DNA from: Suilimivivens sp964614185
GTDB lineage: Bacteria; Bacillota; Clostridia; Lachnospirales; Lachnospiraceae
Length of the DNA stretch: 63,252 bases
Assembly (NCBI GenBank): GCA_964614185.1
Contig: CAZTKJ010000014.1
Span: forward strand, 1 to 63,252
Direction: 5' to 3'
A model generated the notes under the pieces. It was not told where the DNA came from. It saw only the letters and a program-made list of their open reading frames with translations, and made no database searches. Positions within the stretch are counted from its first letter, which is position 1; each line of letters opens with the position of its first letter. The translations under genes and the position numbers were made by a program. Positions 49,067-58,379 of the stretch are shown here, one piece after another.

Positions 49067-51100
49067 ATGAAAAAACAGGATATGGCAGTAGCGGCATATC
49101 TGGTATCAGCTTTTGCTATGATGATTATACCCATTCCTAACGCGCTTTTAGATGTTTTGCTTGCCTGCAATATGGCAATTGGTTTTACGGTGTTATTTAC
49201 TTCCATGTTTGCCAAGGAAGTGTTGGATATGTCTTTTTATCCCACGATCCTCTTATTTACCACCATTTTCAGGATATCTTTAAATATTTCATCCACCAGA
49301 CTGATTCTGACTACCGGAGATCCCGGTGAGGTGGTAAGAACCTTCGGAGATTATGTGGGCGGCGGTAATTTAATTGTAGGCGGTATTGTCTTTGTTATTC
49401 TGATCATTGTTCAGTTTATGATTATTAACAAAGGTTCTGAAAGAGTTGCGGAAGTAACAGCCAGATTTACCCTGGATGCTATGCCGGGTAAGCAGATGGC
49501 TATTGATGCCGACTTAAATACAGGAGCCATTGATGATGCGGAAGCTAAAAAAAGAAGAGATAAAATTCAGGAGGAAGCAAGTTTCTTTGGTTCCATGGAT
49601 GGTGCCGTGAAGTATGTTAAGGGAGATGCTACGGCAGGTCTTATTATTACAGTGGTCAATTTGGCAGGCGGTATTGCCATGGGCGTTCTCATGAGAGGCA
49701 TGGAGTTCAATACAGCGTTAAATCAGTTTGCCATACTGACTATCGGTGACGGACTGGTAAGTCAGGTGCCTTCTCTATTGATTTCTCTTTCCACCGGTAT
49801 TTTGGTAACGAAGGGCTCCAAAGATGCTGATTTCGGTTCAGTATTGATCAAGCAGATTTTTGGTATGCCCAAAGCTCTCTATATTGTAGGCATTATTCTT
49901 GTGGCGTTGGGAGTTCTTACTCCCTTCCCAACCATTGTATTTTTGGCAATAGGACTTCTGTTTATTGTCTGCGGAAGAGTTATAGCAGGAGAAATTGAAA
50001 CAGCACAGATTGAAGGAGAAGTCAATGAGGAAGAAGCAGCTGCAGAAGAAATAAGGCAGCCCGAAAATGTCAACAGTCTGTTGCAGGTAGACCCTATCGA
50101 ATTGGAATTCGGTTATGGAATCATACCTTTGGCAGATGTAAACCAGGGCGGCGATCTTTTGGATCGTGTTGTCATGATCAGAAGGCAGATTGCGCTTGAA
50201 CTGGGTACTGTAGTGCCTATCATCAGACTTCGGGATAACATACAGTTAAACCCTAACCAATATATTATAAAGATAAAGGGAATACAGGTCAGTGAAGGAG
50301 AAATCCTGTTTGATCATTATATGGCTATGAATCCCGGGTATGTGGAGGAAGAGATTACCGGTATTCCCACCTTTGAGCCCTCTTTCCATCTTCCGGCCAT
50401 CTGGATTACGGAAGGACAAAGAGAGCGTGCCGAGAGTATGGGCTATACAGTAGTAGATCCGCCTTCTATTATTGCAACCCACTTGACTGAAATTATCAGG
50501 CAGCATATTTCAGAGCTGCTTACAAGACAGGATGTTCAAAATCTTGTTGACAATTTAAGAGAGAGCAATCCATCTCTTGTGGAGGAATTGGTACCCAAGC
50601 TTCTTGGAATCGGAGAGGTGCAGAAGGTTTTACAGAATCTGTTAAAAGAAGGTATTTCCATCAGGGATCTGTTGTCTGTTTTTGAAACGCTGGCTGACTA
50701 TGCAACGACAACACGTGACACAGATATCTTAACGGAGTATGTGCGTCAAAGTTTGAAAAGAGCTATTTCCAATAAGTTCTTTCCTTCTAATGAAACAACC
50801 AGTGTAGTAACTCTTGATCCTAAGCTGGAGCAGGAAATTATGGCAAGTGTGAAGCAGACAGAAGGCGGTGCTTATCTGTCCCTTGATCCGGAGAAGACCA
50901 GGGCAATTATGAAATCTGTGGAATCAGAAATGGCCAAACTGGAAAATTTGGGAAAGAGTCCTATTATTATTACGTCCCCTATTGTAAGGGTATACTTTAA
51001 ACGTTTGACAGAAGATTATTATAAGGATTTGATCGTAGTATCATACAATGAAATAGAAAATAATATTGAGTTACAGTCTGTAGGAATGGTGGCAGCATGA
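49067..51100 (+). CDS. flhA: Flagellar export gate protein FlhA
   Basis: A 677-residue protein with about eight membrane helices (residues 1-310) and a large cytoplasmic domain that receives chaperone-substrate complexes. The FHIPEP-type motif region (TRFTLDAMPGKQMAIDADLN, near 135-155) is conserved. The cytoplasmic part includes IRLRDNIQLNPNQYIIKIKG. GGAAAGGAG precedes ATG 49067. It overlaps flhF by four bases (ATGA). Length is normal. Confidence 0.97.
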   Translation: MKKQDMAVAAYLVSAFAMMIIPIPNALLDVLLACNMAIGFTVLFTSMFAKEVLDMSFYPTILLFTTIFRISLNISSTRLILTTGDPGEVVRTFGDYVGGGNLIVGGIVFVILIIVQFMIINKGSERVAEVTARFTLDAMPGKQMAIDADLNTGAIDDAEAKKRRDKIQEEASFFGSMDGAVKYVKGDATAGLIITVVNLAGGIAMGVLMRGMEFNTALNQFAILTIGDGLVSQVPSLLISLSTGILVTKGSKDADFGSVLIKQIFGMPKALYIVGIILVALGVLTPFPTIVFLAIGLLFIVCGRVIAGEIETAQIEGEVNEEEAAAEEIRQPENVNSLLQVDPIELEFGYGIIPLADVNQGGDLLDRVVMIRRQIALELGTVVPIIRLRDNIQLNPNQYIIKIKGIQVSEGEILFDHYMAMNPGYVEEEITGIPTFEPSFHLPAIWITEGQRERAESMGYTVVDPPSIIATHLTEIIRQHISELLTRQDVQNLVDNLRESNPSLVEELVPKLLGIGEVQKVLQNLLKEGISIRDLLSVFETLADYATTTRDTDILTEYVRQSLKRAISNKFFPSNETTSVVTLDPKLEQEIMASVKQTEGGAYLSLDPEKTRAIMKSVESEMAKLENLGKSPIIITSPIVRVYFKRLTEDYYKDLIVVSYNEIENNIELQSVGMVAA

Positions 51101-52305
51101 TAATCAAAAAATTTCAGGGAAAATCAGAAGCAGAAGCGGTAGAGGCCGCTAAAAAAGAACTGGGCAGTAATGTGGTAGTCATGAATGTCCGTAACGTTAA
51201 GAAAAAGGGGATTTTCAGCTTTTTGAAACCCCAGCTGACAGAAGTTACGGTAGCCCTCGAAAAAGAAAACGAACTACGCTATGGGGGAGTAAAGCAGGAA
51301 GAAAAAACGGTAGAAAAGCCGCCGGAGGAGTTAAAGGCCCAGCCATTAGTGGATGCACTTACCCGTAATGAGGCTGTTAAAACTGATAGCAGCGCCCTGG
51401 AAGAGAAGCTTGATACCCTTCACAGTCTGTTAGAGCAGCAGCTTCAAAAGCCTGAAGAGAAAACAGATGAAGAAGATAGTGATGATAAGGAAGACGAAAT
51501 GGAACGCTTCATGAAACTTCTTTATAATACTATGCTGGAAAATGAAGTAAATGAAAAATATGTTAATCAGGTAATTGATGAAATAGAAAAAGATCATAAA
51601 CCGGGAATGCCCTTTGATTATGCTCTTGCAAATGTATATCAAAGAATGATTTTGAAGTTTGGAAAGTCCAATGAAATTACGGCAACGGAAGGAAAGCCTA
51701 AGGTCATATTTTTTGTAGGACCTACGGGGGTAGGAAAAACAACAACCATTGCCAAGATAGCATCTAAGTTCCGTGTAGAAGAAAAGAAAAAAATAGTTCT
51801 TCTTACGGCAGATACTTATCGCATTGCAGCAGCGGAACAGTTGAGGACTTACGCGAATATTTTGGAAGTGCCTTTCAGAGTTATTTATTCCACAGATGAA
51901 TTGGGGCAGGCACTGAAGGATTTTAAGGAATATGATTTTATTTTGATTGATACAGCAGGACATTCTCATCATAACGAAAGTCAAAAAGAAATTATGAAGG
52001 GATTTTTACATTCCGTGGATGATGTGGTACAGAAAGAAGTATTTTTGGTATTGAGCGCAGCTACCAAATACACGGATCTTATCAATATTGCAGATGCTTA
52101 TTCAGGGATGACGGATTATAAGTTAATCTTTACCAAGCTGGATGAGACGACAACCCTTGGCAATCTTTTAAATATAAAACTGCATACGGGAGCAGAAATA
52201 TCCTACGTAACCTACGGACAGAATGTACCGGATGATATTGAAAACTTCAATCCCCAAAAGACGGTAAAGAAGCTTTTGGGAGGCAAAAAAACAGTAACTG
52301 AGTAA
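51097..52305 (+). CDS. flhF: Flagellar biosynthesis GTPase FlhF
   Basis: A 402-residue SRP-type GTPase that places the flagella. Its N-terminal basic domain (residues 1-120, with VVVMNVRNVKKKGIFSFLKP) and NG domain are present. The P-loop is FFVGPTGVGKTTTIAKIA. The G3 motif reads DTAGHSHHN, where the arginine normal in DTAGR is replaced by histidine. It ends with the FNPQKTVKKLLG helix. It overlaps flhA by four bases and is followed by flhG, its regulator. Confidence 0.95.
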   Translation: MIIKKFQGKSEAEAVEAAKKELGSNVVVMNVRNVKKKGIFSFLKPQLTEVTVALEKENELRYGGVKQEEKTVEKPPEELKAQPLVDALTRNEAVKTDSSALEEKLDTLHSLLEQQLQKPEEKTDEEDSDDKEDEMERFMKLLYNTMLENEVNEKYVNQVIDEIEKDHKPGMPFDYALANVYQRMILKFGKSNEITATEGKPKVIFFVGPTGVGKTTTIAKIASKFRVEEKKKIVLLTADTYRIAAAEQLRTYANILEVPFRVIYSTDELGQALKDFKEYDFILIDTAGHSHHNESQKEIMKGFLHSVDDVVQKEVFLVLSAATKYTDLINIADAYSGMTDYKLIFTKLDETTTLGNLLNIKLHTGAEISYVTYGQNVPDDIENFNPQKTVKKLLGGKKTVTE

Positions 52306-52329
52306 TTATCAGATGAGGCGGAGAAAAGG

Positions 52330-53214
52330 ATGGATCAAGCGCAGCAATTAAGAAATATAATAAAAGCAAATGAGATTCAGCGTCCGGTTGCCAGAGTCAT
52401 TACCGTTACCAGCGGCAAAGGCGGAGTTGGAAAATCGAATACAACAATTAATCTTGCAATACAGTTCCGTAAAATGGGGCAGAGGGTGATTATTCTGGAT
52501 GCGGATTTTGGTCTTGCCAACATAGAGATCATGTTTGGCGCGGTACCAAAGCATAATTTATGCGACCTGATTTATCAGGGAAAGAATATTAAAGAGATCA
52601 TTACCTGGGGTCCTATGGATGTAGGGTTTATTTCAGGGGGATCAGGAATTTCAGGATTATCTAATTTGAGCAAGGATTATCTGACTTATATTATTCAAAA
52701 TCTGGTAGAATTGGATGCCATAGCAGATATTGTTTTGGTAGACACAGGTGCCGGAATTTCTGATGCGGTCCTGGAATTTTTGGTGGCAAGTGGAGAAATC
52801 ATTGTAGTGACCACACCGGAACCTACTTCTATTACAGATTCCTACTCCCTGTTAAAAGCATTGAAAGGCCATCCCAGATATTTAGAGAATATGTCTCAGA
52901 TCAAGGTGATTGCCAACAAAGTGGATGATGATGATGAGGGACAGGCGCTTTTTAATAAGCTGAATGCTGTAGTAGGAAGATATTTGAAATTACCTATTTC
53001 ATATTTAGGTTCAGTGCTTCAGGATAATCAGCTGGCAAAAGCGGTTATGCAGCAGATGCCCGTATCTTTATATGCGCCTACGGCAAAGTCATCGGTTGCT
53101 TATGAAGTGATCGCAGCTAAAATGATGAATCGGGAATTGAACAAAAATGTGACAAAGAGAGGAATGGCAGCCTTTTTCTCTCATATTGTCAATGGAAAGA
53201 AATATAACAGTTAA
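52330..53214 (+). CDS. flhG: Flagellum number regulator FlhG (MinD-like ATPase)
   Basis: A 294-residue MinD-family ATPase also called YlxH/FleN. The N-terminal activator helix (DQAQQLRNIIK), which stimulates FlhF GTPase, is present. The deviant Walker A is SGKGGVGKSNT, followed by DADFGLANIEIMFG and VLVDTGAGIS. The C-terminus carries a short amphipathic membrane-targeting type helix (AAFFSHIV). GGAGAAAAGG lies upstream of ATG 52330. Confidence 0.96.
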   Translation: MDQAQQLRNIIKANEIQRPVARVITVTSGKGGVGKSNTTINLAIQFRKMGQRVIILDADFGLANIEIMFGAVPKHNLCDLIYQGKNIKEIITWGPMDVGFISGGSGISGLSNLSKDYLTYIIQNLVELDAIADIVLVDTGAGISDAVLEFLVASGEIIVVTTPEPTSITDSYSLLKALKGHPRYLENMSQIKVIANKVDDDDEGQALFNKLNAVVGRYLKLPISYLGSVLQDNQLAKAVMQQMPVSLYAPTAKSSVAYEVIAAKMMNRELNKNVTKRGMAAFFSHIVNGKKYNS

Positions 53215-53228
53215 GGAGAGAAATAGTT

Positions 53229-53957
53229 ATGCTGTCAAAGTATGTAGTACCGGGAAATAAAATTGAAATACAGGCGGTGGAAAGGGGTAAGTCTGTTGAT
53301 GAGACAGAGAAAAAGAAGGTTTATCAGACAAGTGTTTATGATGTTCTTTCAGACGACCGGCTGGAAATCAATATGCCTATAGAAAAATCCAAATTGATTT
53401 TACTGCCCGTAGATGTGGAATATGACATATATTTCTATACTTCCAACGGCTTGTATCAGTGTTTTGCCAGGGTGGTGGACAGATATAAGTCAGACGCCAA
53501 GTATATCCTGCTTTTGGAACTTACCAGTAATCTGCGTAAATTCCAAAGAAGAGAGTATTACCGTTTAAGCTGCGCTCTTGAAATGAGTGCGCGTATTCTT
53601 GAAAAAGAAGAAATACAGGCGGTGGAAAAAAACAACAGATATCTGGTACCGGGACTTCCTTTAAAAAGAAGCATTATTGTAGATATCAGTGGAGGCGGAA
53701 TACGTTTTGTCGGTACATACGCTTATGAGCCGGATGAACTGATCTGCTGTAAGTATCATCTTCTGATAGACGGAAAAGGAAAAGAATATACACTGGTTGC
53801 TAAGGTTATTGGCGTCAGGGAGTTGGATGATAAGCCGGGTGTCTACGAACACAGAGCTCAGTATATCAATATTGATACTTTAGACAGAGAAGAAATTATT
53901 AAATTTATCTTTGAGGAGGAAAGAAAGAACAGAAAACGAGAAAAAGGACTAAAATGA
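53229..53957 (+). CDS. PilZ-domain flagellar brake protein (YcgR/YpfA type)
   Basis: A 242-residue protein with an N-terminal YcgR-like beta domain and a C-terminal PilZ domain. The c-di-GMP-binding RxxxR motif is RREYYRL near residue 104, and the second motif is DISGGGIRFVG. In Bacillus, the homologue YpfA/MotI acts on MotA to stop the motor when c-di-GMP is high. Within the flagellar operon here, it offers second-messenger control of swimming. AAGGAGAG precedes ATG 53229. Confidence 0.92.
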   Translation: MLSKYVVPGNKIEIQAVERGKSVDETEKKKVYQTSVYDVLSDDRLEINMPIEKSKLILLPVDVEYDIYFYTSNGLYQCFARVVDRYKSDAKYILLLELTSNLRKFQRREYYRLSCALEMSARILEKEEIQAVEKNNRYLVPGLPLKRSIIVDISGGGIRFVGTYAYEPDELICCKYHLLIDGKGKEYTLVAKVIGVRELDDKPGVYEHRAQYINIDTLDREEIIKFIFEEERKNRKREKGLK

Positions 53958-53982
53958 TTACTTTGCACTCATGTGAAGCAGG

Positions 53983-54002
53983 AGTTGTGGTATACTACAA
54001 CT
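53983..54002 (+). repeat. 20-base inverted repeat upstream of cheB
   Basis: AGTTGTGGTATACTACAACT forms an eight-pair stem (one G-U) closed by a TATA loop. No T tract follows. It lies in the 90-base gap after the PilZ gene and could be an operator or an RNA hairpin. Confidence 0.6.
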
Positions 54003-54047
54003 AATATCGAACCGGAACAAACCGGAAGAATAATATATTGAAAGAGT

Positions 54048-54659
54048 ATGGGAAGGATGAAAACAGAAGGAAATAATATTGACAGAAAGCTTATAGCAGT
54101 TGCCAGTTCTACCGGCGGACCAAAGGCATTACAGAGTTTAATTCCAAAGCTTCCTTCCAACTTGAATGCACCTGTGCTTATTGTGCAGCATATGCCTGCG
54201 GAATTTACCGAAGCGCTGGCAGCCAGACTGGATTCTTTAAGCGAACTGTCCGTTAAGGAAGCTGCAGAGGGAGATGTCATTCAAAAAGGGCATGTTTATC
54301 TTGCAAAAGGAGGCAGACATATGAATGTTTCCAAGGAAGCAGGGAAACAGGTCATCCGTTATACGGATGAACCGCCCAGAGAAGGTGTGAGGCCCTGTGC
54401 CAACTATATGTATGAATCGTTATCAGACAGTGAATATGATGAAATTATATGTGTAGTACTTACCGGCATGGGAGCAGATGGAACAGAAGGAATCAGAAAC
54501 CTGAAGAAAAAAAAGAAAGTAACGGTAATCGCTCAGAATGAAGAGACCTGTATTGTATACGGAATGCCCAGAAGCGTGTCTGCCGCAGGTTTAGCAGACA
54601 GGGAAATGCCGCTTACGCAAATTGCAAATGAAATTATTAAGAACGTGGGGGTAGTTTGA
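54048..54659 (+). CDS. cheB: CheB methylesterase catalytic domain without receiver
   Basis: A 203-residue protein that consists only of the CheB glutamate methylesterase/deamidase domain. Catalytic residues are visible: Ser in ASSTGG, His in VQHMPAEF and Asp in LTGMGADG. Ordinary CheB has an N-terminal receiver domain of about 120 residues and a linker; none is encoded here, and the upstream 90 bases contain no such frame. The exact start is uncertain (ATG 54048 or 54057; no clear ribosome site). It precedes cheA by one base. Confidence 0.9.
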   Translation: MGRMKTEGNNIDRKLIAVASSTGGPKALQSLIPKLPSNLNAPVLIVQHMPAEFTEALAARLDSLSELSVKEAAEGDVIQKGHVYLAKGGRHMNVSKEAGKQVIRYTDEPPREGVRPCANYMYESLSDSEYDEIICVVLTGMGADGTEGIRNLKKKKKVTVIAQNEETCIVYGMPRSVSAAGLADREMPLTQIANEIIKNVGVV

Positions 54660-54660
54660 A

Positions 54661-56724
54661 ATGGATGTGAATCAATACCTTGGAATTTTTCTGGATGAAA
54701 CAAAAGAGCATTTGGAAAGCCTGAATACACAGATTTTAAATCTGGAGCAGTCCCCGGAAGATGCAGATACGATCAATGAAATTTTCCGTGCAGCACATTC
54801 CCTGAAGGGAATGGCAGGAACTATGGGTTACAAGCGTATGCAGACTTTAACTCATGATATGGAAAATGTATTTTCCGAAATCAGAAACGGCACCATGAAG
54901 GCGACATCCAATCTGATTGATATTCTTTTTCAGTGCTTGGACGCTTTGGAAGAATATACTGACAATATTCAGGAAACCGGTGATGAAGGAACCAATGACA
55001 ATAAAGCATTGATTGACCAATTAAACGTTTTCCTAAATGGCGGCAAAGAAAAAGCTGATTCCGGACAGGAAGATAAGCCTGCAAAGGAAGCTCCTCAAAA
55101 AGAGGAGAAAAGATGGCTTAAGGTACCTGTTGGAGATCCGGAAAAGCATGTATTTGCCGCTGCTAAAGAACAGGGAAAGCAGATATATGGTCTGGATATA
55201 CGGGTTCAGGAAAATTGTATCTTAAAGGCAGCCAGAGCTTTTCTTGTGTATAGAGCAATAGAAGAAAAAGCAGAGATTATCGTATGTGATCCTTCCGCAC
55301 AGGATATAGAGGATGAGAAATTCGATTTGGAGTTCAGTCTGATCGTTATTTCAGATAATCCCATTGATCAGATCATCCATGCCGCTCAGAGTGTTTCCGA
55401 AATAGAATCTGTCACCGGTGATGTGCTTGAAGTGGGTGAGATAATAAAGACATTGGAAACAGAAGTGGGAGAAGCTGATAAGCAGGAAGAAGTAAAGCAG
55501 ACCGGGGCAGCATTGCAGGCTCCTGCCAGTACCCCTGCCAAGCAGGGAGATAAGAAGACCGGAAAACCCATGGTCAACAGAACTGTCCGCGTAGATATCG
55601 AAAAACTGGATGTTCTTATGAATCTTGTCAGTGAGCTTATTATAGCGAAAAACTCATTAGTATCCGCTTCCAGTGCAGAGGGCGTTACCGGTTCGGGATT
55701 TAATGAGCAGATTGAATATCTGGAAAGCGTTACCACAAACCTTCATGAGTCTGTCATGAAAGTAAGAATGGTGCCTATTGAAAGTGTAGTAAATAAGTTC
55801 CCCAGAATGATCAGGGAACTTTCCAAGAAGCTGGATAAAAAGATGGAACTGTATATGTCAGGTGAAGAAACGGAACTTGACAGAACGGTAGTAGATGAAA
55901 TTGGTGATCCCTTAATGCATCTGCTTAGAAATTCTGCAGATCATGGTCTTGAATCAGCAGAAGTCCGCATGCAGAGAGGTAAGCCGGAAACAGGATCTAT
56001 CTTCTTGGATGCGTATCAGGATGGAAATAACGTTGTAATAGAAGTCCGGGATGACGGTAATGGTATCGATACGGAGGCAGTTAAGGCGAAAGCTATTGAG
56101 CGTGGTGTCATTACTCCGGAACAGGGCGAAAGCATGAGTGAAAAGGATATTATCAACCTTTTATTCAGCGCAGGTTTTTCTACGGCAAAGACAATTTCCG
56201 ATGTATCAGGAAGAGGCGTTGGACTTGATGTTGTGAAGTCTAAGATTGAATCTTTAAGCGGTGAAGTGGAAGTAAAATCCAAGCTGGGTGAAGGAAGTAC
56301 ATGGATCATCAGACTTCCGTTGACGCTTGCAATTATTCAGGCCCTTATGGTAATTGTAGGTGGTGAAAAATATGCCATTTCCCTTGGAAGCATACAGACA
56401 CTTGAGGATATTAGTCCCAGTGAGATTAAGCTGGTAGGAAACAGTGAAGTGATCAATCTGAGAGGAAATGTTATTCCCATTATCCGATTAAGTAAGGAAC
56501 TGGATATTGAAAGCCTGAAAACACCGGAAGACAATATGGTAGTTGTTATTGTGAAGAAGGGTGAGAAGCTGGCAGGCCTTGTGGTGGATGAGCTGATGGG
56601 ACAGCAGGAAATTGTTATCAAATCTCTGGGAAAATATATCAGCAAATGCAAGATTATCAGTGGAGCCACTATTTTAGGCGATGGTGAAGTGGCATTGATT
56701 CTTGACGCCAATGCATTGATTTAG
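54661..56724 (+). CDS. cheA: Chemotaxis histidine kinase CheA
   Basis: A 687-residue kinase with P1 to P5 domains. The phosphoacceptor histidine is H46 in FRAAHSLKG. A P2 docking domain (about 145-270) is followed by the P3 dimer helices (VDIEKLDVLMNLVSELI), the P4 ATP domain with N-box HLLRNSADHGLES, G1 DDGNGID and G2 GRGVGLDVV, and the CheW-like P5. Length is normal. It starts one base after cheB. It would phosphorylate CheY, encoded upstream. Confidence 0.97.
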   Translation: MDVNQYLGIFLDETKEHLESLNTQILNLEQSPEDADTINEIFRAAHSLKGMAGTMGYKRMQTLTHDMENVFSEIRNGTMKATSNLIDILFQCLDALEEYTDNIQETGDEGTNDNKALIDQLNVFLNGGKEKADSGQEDKPAKEAPQKEEKRWLKVPVGDPEKHVFAAAKEQGKQIYGLDIRVQENCILKAARAFLVYRAIEEKAEIIVCDPSAQDIEDEKFDLEFSLIVISDNPIDQIIHAAQSVSEIESVTGDVLEVGEIIKTLETEVGEADKQEEVKQTGAALQAPASTPAKQGDKKTGKPMVNRTVRVDIEKLDVLMNLVSELIIAKNSLVSASSAEGVTGSGFNEQIEYLESVTTNLHESVMKVRMVPIESVVNKFPRMIRELSKKLDKKMELYMSGEETELDRTVVDEIGDPLMHLLRNSADHGLESAEVRMQRGKPETGSIFLDAYQDGNNVVIEVRDDGNGIDTEAVKAKAIERGVITPEQGESMSEKDIINLLFSAGFSTAKTISDVSGRGVGLDVVKSKIESLSGEVEVKSKLGEGSTWIIRLPLTLAIIQALMVIVGGEKYAISLGSIQTLEDISPSEIKLVGNSEVINLRGNVIPIIRLSKELDIESLKTPEDNMVVVIVKKGEKLAGLVVDELMGQQEIVIKSLGKYISKCKIISGATILGDGEVALILDANALI

Positions 56725-56741
56725 GACAGGGGGGATAGCAG

Positions 56742-57206
56742 ATGGATCAGTTAAGATTGACAGATATAGATGAAACAGGAGAAACAGCACAGTACATAGT
56801 AATTAAGCTGGGAGCGGAGCAATATGGCATAGATATTAAGTATATTGATAATATTGTGCGCATGCAGCATATTACCAGAGTGCCTAAAGTGGCAGATTAT
56901 TTAAAGGGTGTTATTAACCTTCGGGGTGAAGTGATTCCTGTTATGAGTATTCGTGTAAAAATGGATCTTCCCAACGATGAGATCACGAAAGCAACCAGGA
57001 TTATTATTTTAAAACTGGAACAGCATGGAACCATTGGTATCATGGTAGATGCTGTAAAGGAAGTTGTTACGCTTTCTGCTAATGAAATTGAAAAAGTCTC
57101 TTATGATGGGCAGGAAGGAAAAGCCGGTTTCATTATTGGAATCGGTAAGCATGGTAATGAGCTGATCTCATTACTTGATTTGAATGCAGTAGCCATGGAA
57201 AAATAA
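56742..57206 (+). CDS. cheW: Chemotaxis coupling protein CheW
   Basis: A 154-residue adaptor of two small beta barrels that links receptors to CheA. Typical segments are KYIDNIVRMQHITRVPKV, GVINLRGEVIPVMSIR and GIMVDAVKEVVTL. GGGGGGA precedes ATG 56742. The gene follows cheA by 17 bases. Confidence 0.97.
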   Translation: MDQLRLTDIDETGETAQYIVIKLGAEQYGIDIKYIDNIVRMQHITRVPKVADYLKGVINLRGEVIPVMSIRVKMDLPNDEITKATRIIILKLEQHGTIGIMVDAVKEVVTLSANEIEKVSYDGQEGKAGFIIGIGKHGNELISLLDLNAVAMEK

Positions 57207-57232
57207 ATATACGTTTAAGTTAGGAGACCCTT

Positions 57233-57871
57233 ATGAAAGAACAGCTTAATATGGATGAATTCACAAGTCAGTACTATGACGTACTGAAAGAGTTAGGAAA
57301 CATCGGCGCAGGAAATGCAACTACAGCACTGGCTCAGATGATTGGCTGTAAAGTAGATATGTCGGTTCCGCAGGTACAGCTACTTGAATTTAATGCCCTT
57401 GGAGAAGCGGTAGGCGGTGAAGAAGAAATCATGGCCGGTATTTATCTCCAGGTAGAAGGCGATATTGAAGGAAATATGATGTTTATTCAGAAAAAGGCAT
57501 CTGCAGCCCATCTGGTAAATACACTTATGGGCGGTATGCTTGGTTCTACGGAAGAAGAAATTGTAAACCGTGAATTTGGTGAGATGGAGTGTTCTGCCAT
57601 TAAAGAGGTTGGCAATATCATAACAGGTGCTTATCTGAACGCGTTGTCATCCCTGACTAATCTGAAAATATTTCCTTCCGTTCCGCAGCTGGCAATTGAT
57701 ATGGCAGGAGCGCTCTTAAGCGTGCCGGCTGTAGAATTTGGAGTATTTGCGGATAAGATTCTGTTGGTACAGACAAAATTTTCAGACGATGTTGATTTAG
57801 ATGGTTATTTCATATTGATACCGGATATGGAATCCTATCAAAAGATTTTGACAGCATTGGGCGTTATATAA
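57233..57871 (+). CDS. cheC: CheY-phosphatase CheC
   Basis: A 212-residue protein with two active-site motifs of the D/S-xxx-E-xx-N type: DVLKELGN in the first half and SAIKEVGN in the second, each followed by the conserved GAGNA- or GAYLNA-like helix. CheC removes phosphate from CheY and binds CheD in an adaptation loop. AGGAGAC precedes ATG 57233. It is directly upstream of cheD, as in Bacillus. Confidence 0.95.
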   Translation: MKEQLNMDEFTSQYYDVLKELGNIGAGNATTALAQMIGCKVDMSVPQVQLLEFNALGEAVGGEEEIMAGIYLQVEGDIEGNMMFIQKKASAAHLVNTLMGGMLGSTEEEIVNREFGEMECSAIKEVGNIITGAYLNALSSLTNLKIFPSVPQLAIDMAGALLSVPAVEFGVFADKILLVQTKFSDDVDLDGYFILIPDMESYQKILTALGVI

Positions 57872-57893
57872 GACAAAAGGAGATTCTGAGGGC

Positions 57894-58379
57894 ATGAGTA
57901 CGATTTTTAAAATAGGAATAGCAGATTTGGCTGTTTGCAGCGGTGATGATGCAGTGACAACACTGGGGCTGGGTTCCTGTATTGGCATAGCTATCAGAGA
58001 TCCTGCAACGGGCATAGGCGGTCTGGTACATATTATGCTGCCAGACAGTAAGGAAATCAGCAACAACACAAACAGGATTAAGTTTGCAGACACAGGAATA
58101 GAAGATCTGGTTACTGCAATTATTAAAAAGGGCGGAATGAAAAGCAGATTCGTAGCTAAAATAGCAGGAGGAGCCCAAATGTTTGCCGGCGCCGGCAAAA
58201 GCGATACTATCCGGGTAGGGGATAGAAATGTTGCTGCATGCAAAAAAAAGCTGAGTGAATTGGGAATTCCGCTGCTGGCGGAAGACACCGGGGACACTTA
58301 CGGCAGAACGGTTATTTTTTATCCTAAAACCGGTGAGTATGTAATCCGTTCCATAGGGAAGCCGGAGAAAACCATATGA
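57894..58379 (+). CDS. cheD: Chemoreceptor glutamine deamidase CheD
   Basis: A 161-residue enzyme that deamidates receptor glutamines and stimulates CheC. The catalytic cysteine and histidine are in LGSCIGIAI and GLVHIMLPD, with the supporting threonine in VTTLGLG. AAAAGGAG precedes ATG 57894 by about nine bases. It overlaps the next small gene by four bases. Confidence 0.96.
   Translation: MSTIFKIGIADLAVCSGDDAVTTLGLGSCIGIAIRDPATGIGGLVHIMLPDSKEISNNTNRIKFADTGIEDLVTAIIKKGGMKSRFVAKIAGGAQMFAGAGKSDTIRVGDRNVAACKKKLSELGIPLLAEDTGDTYGRTVIFYPKTGEYVIRSIGKPEKTI

Noticed and set aside
53957..54047. Missing receiver domain of CheB hidden by a frameshift
   Set aside because: The 90 bases before the catalytic domain contain no receiver-like sequence in any frame and are too short to hold one.
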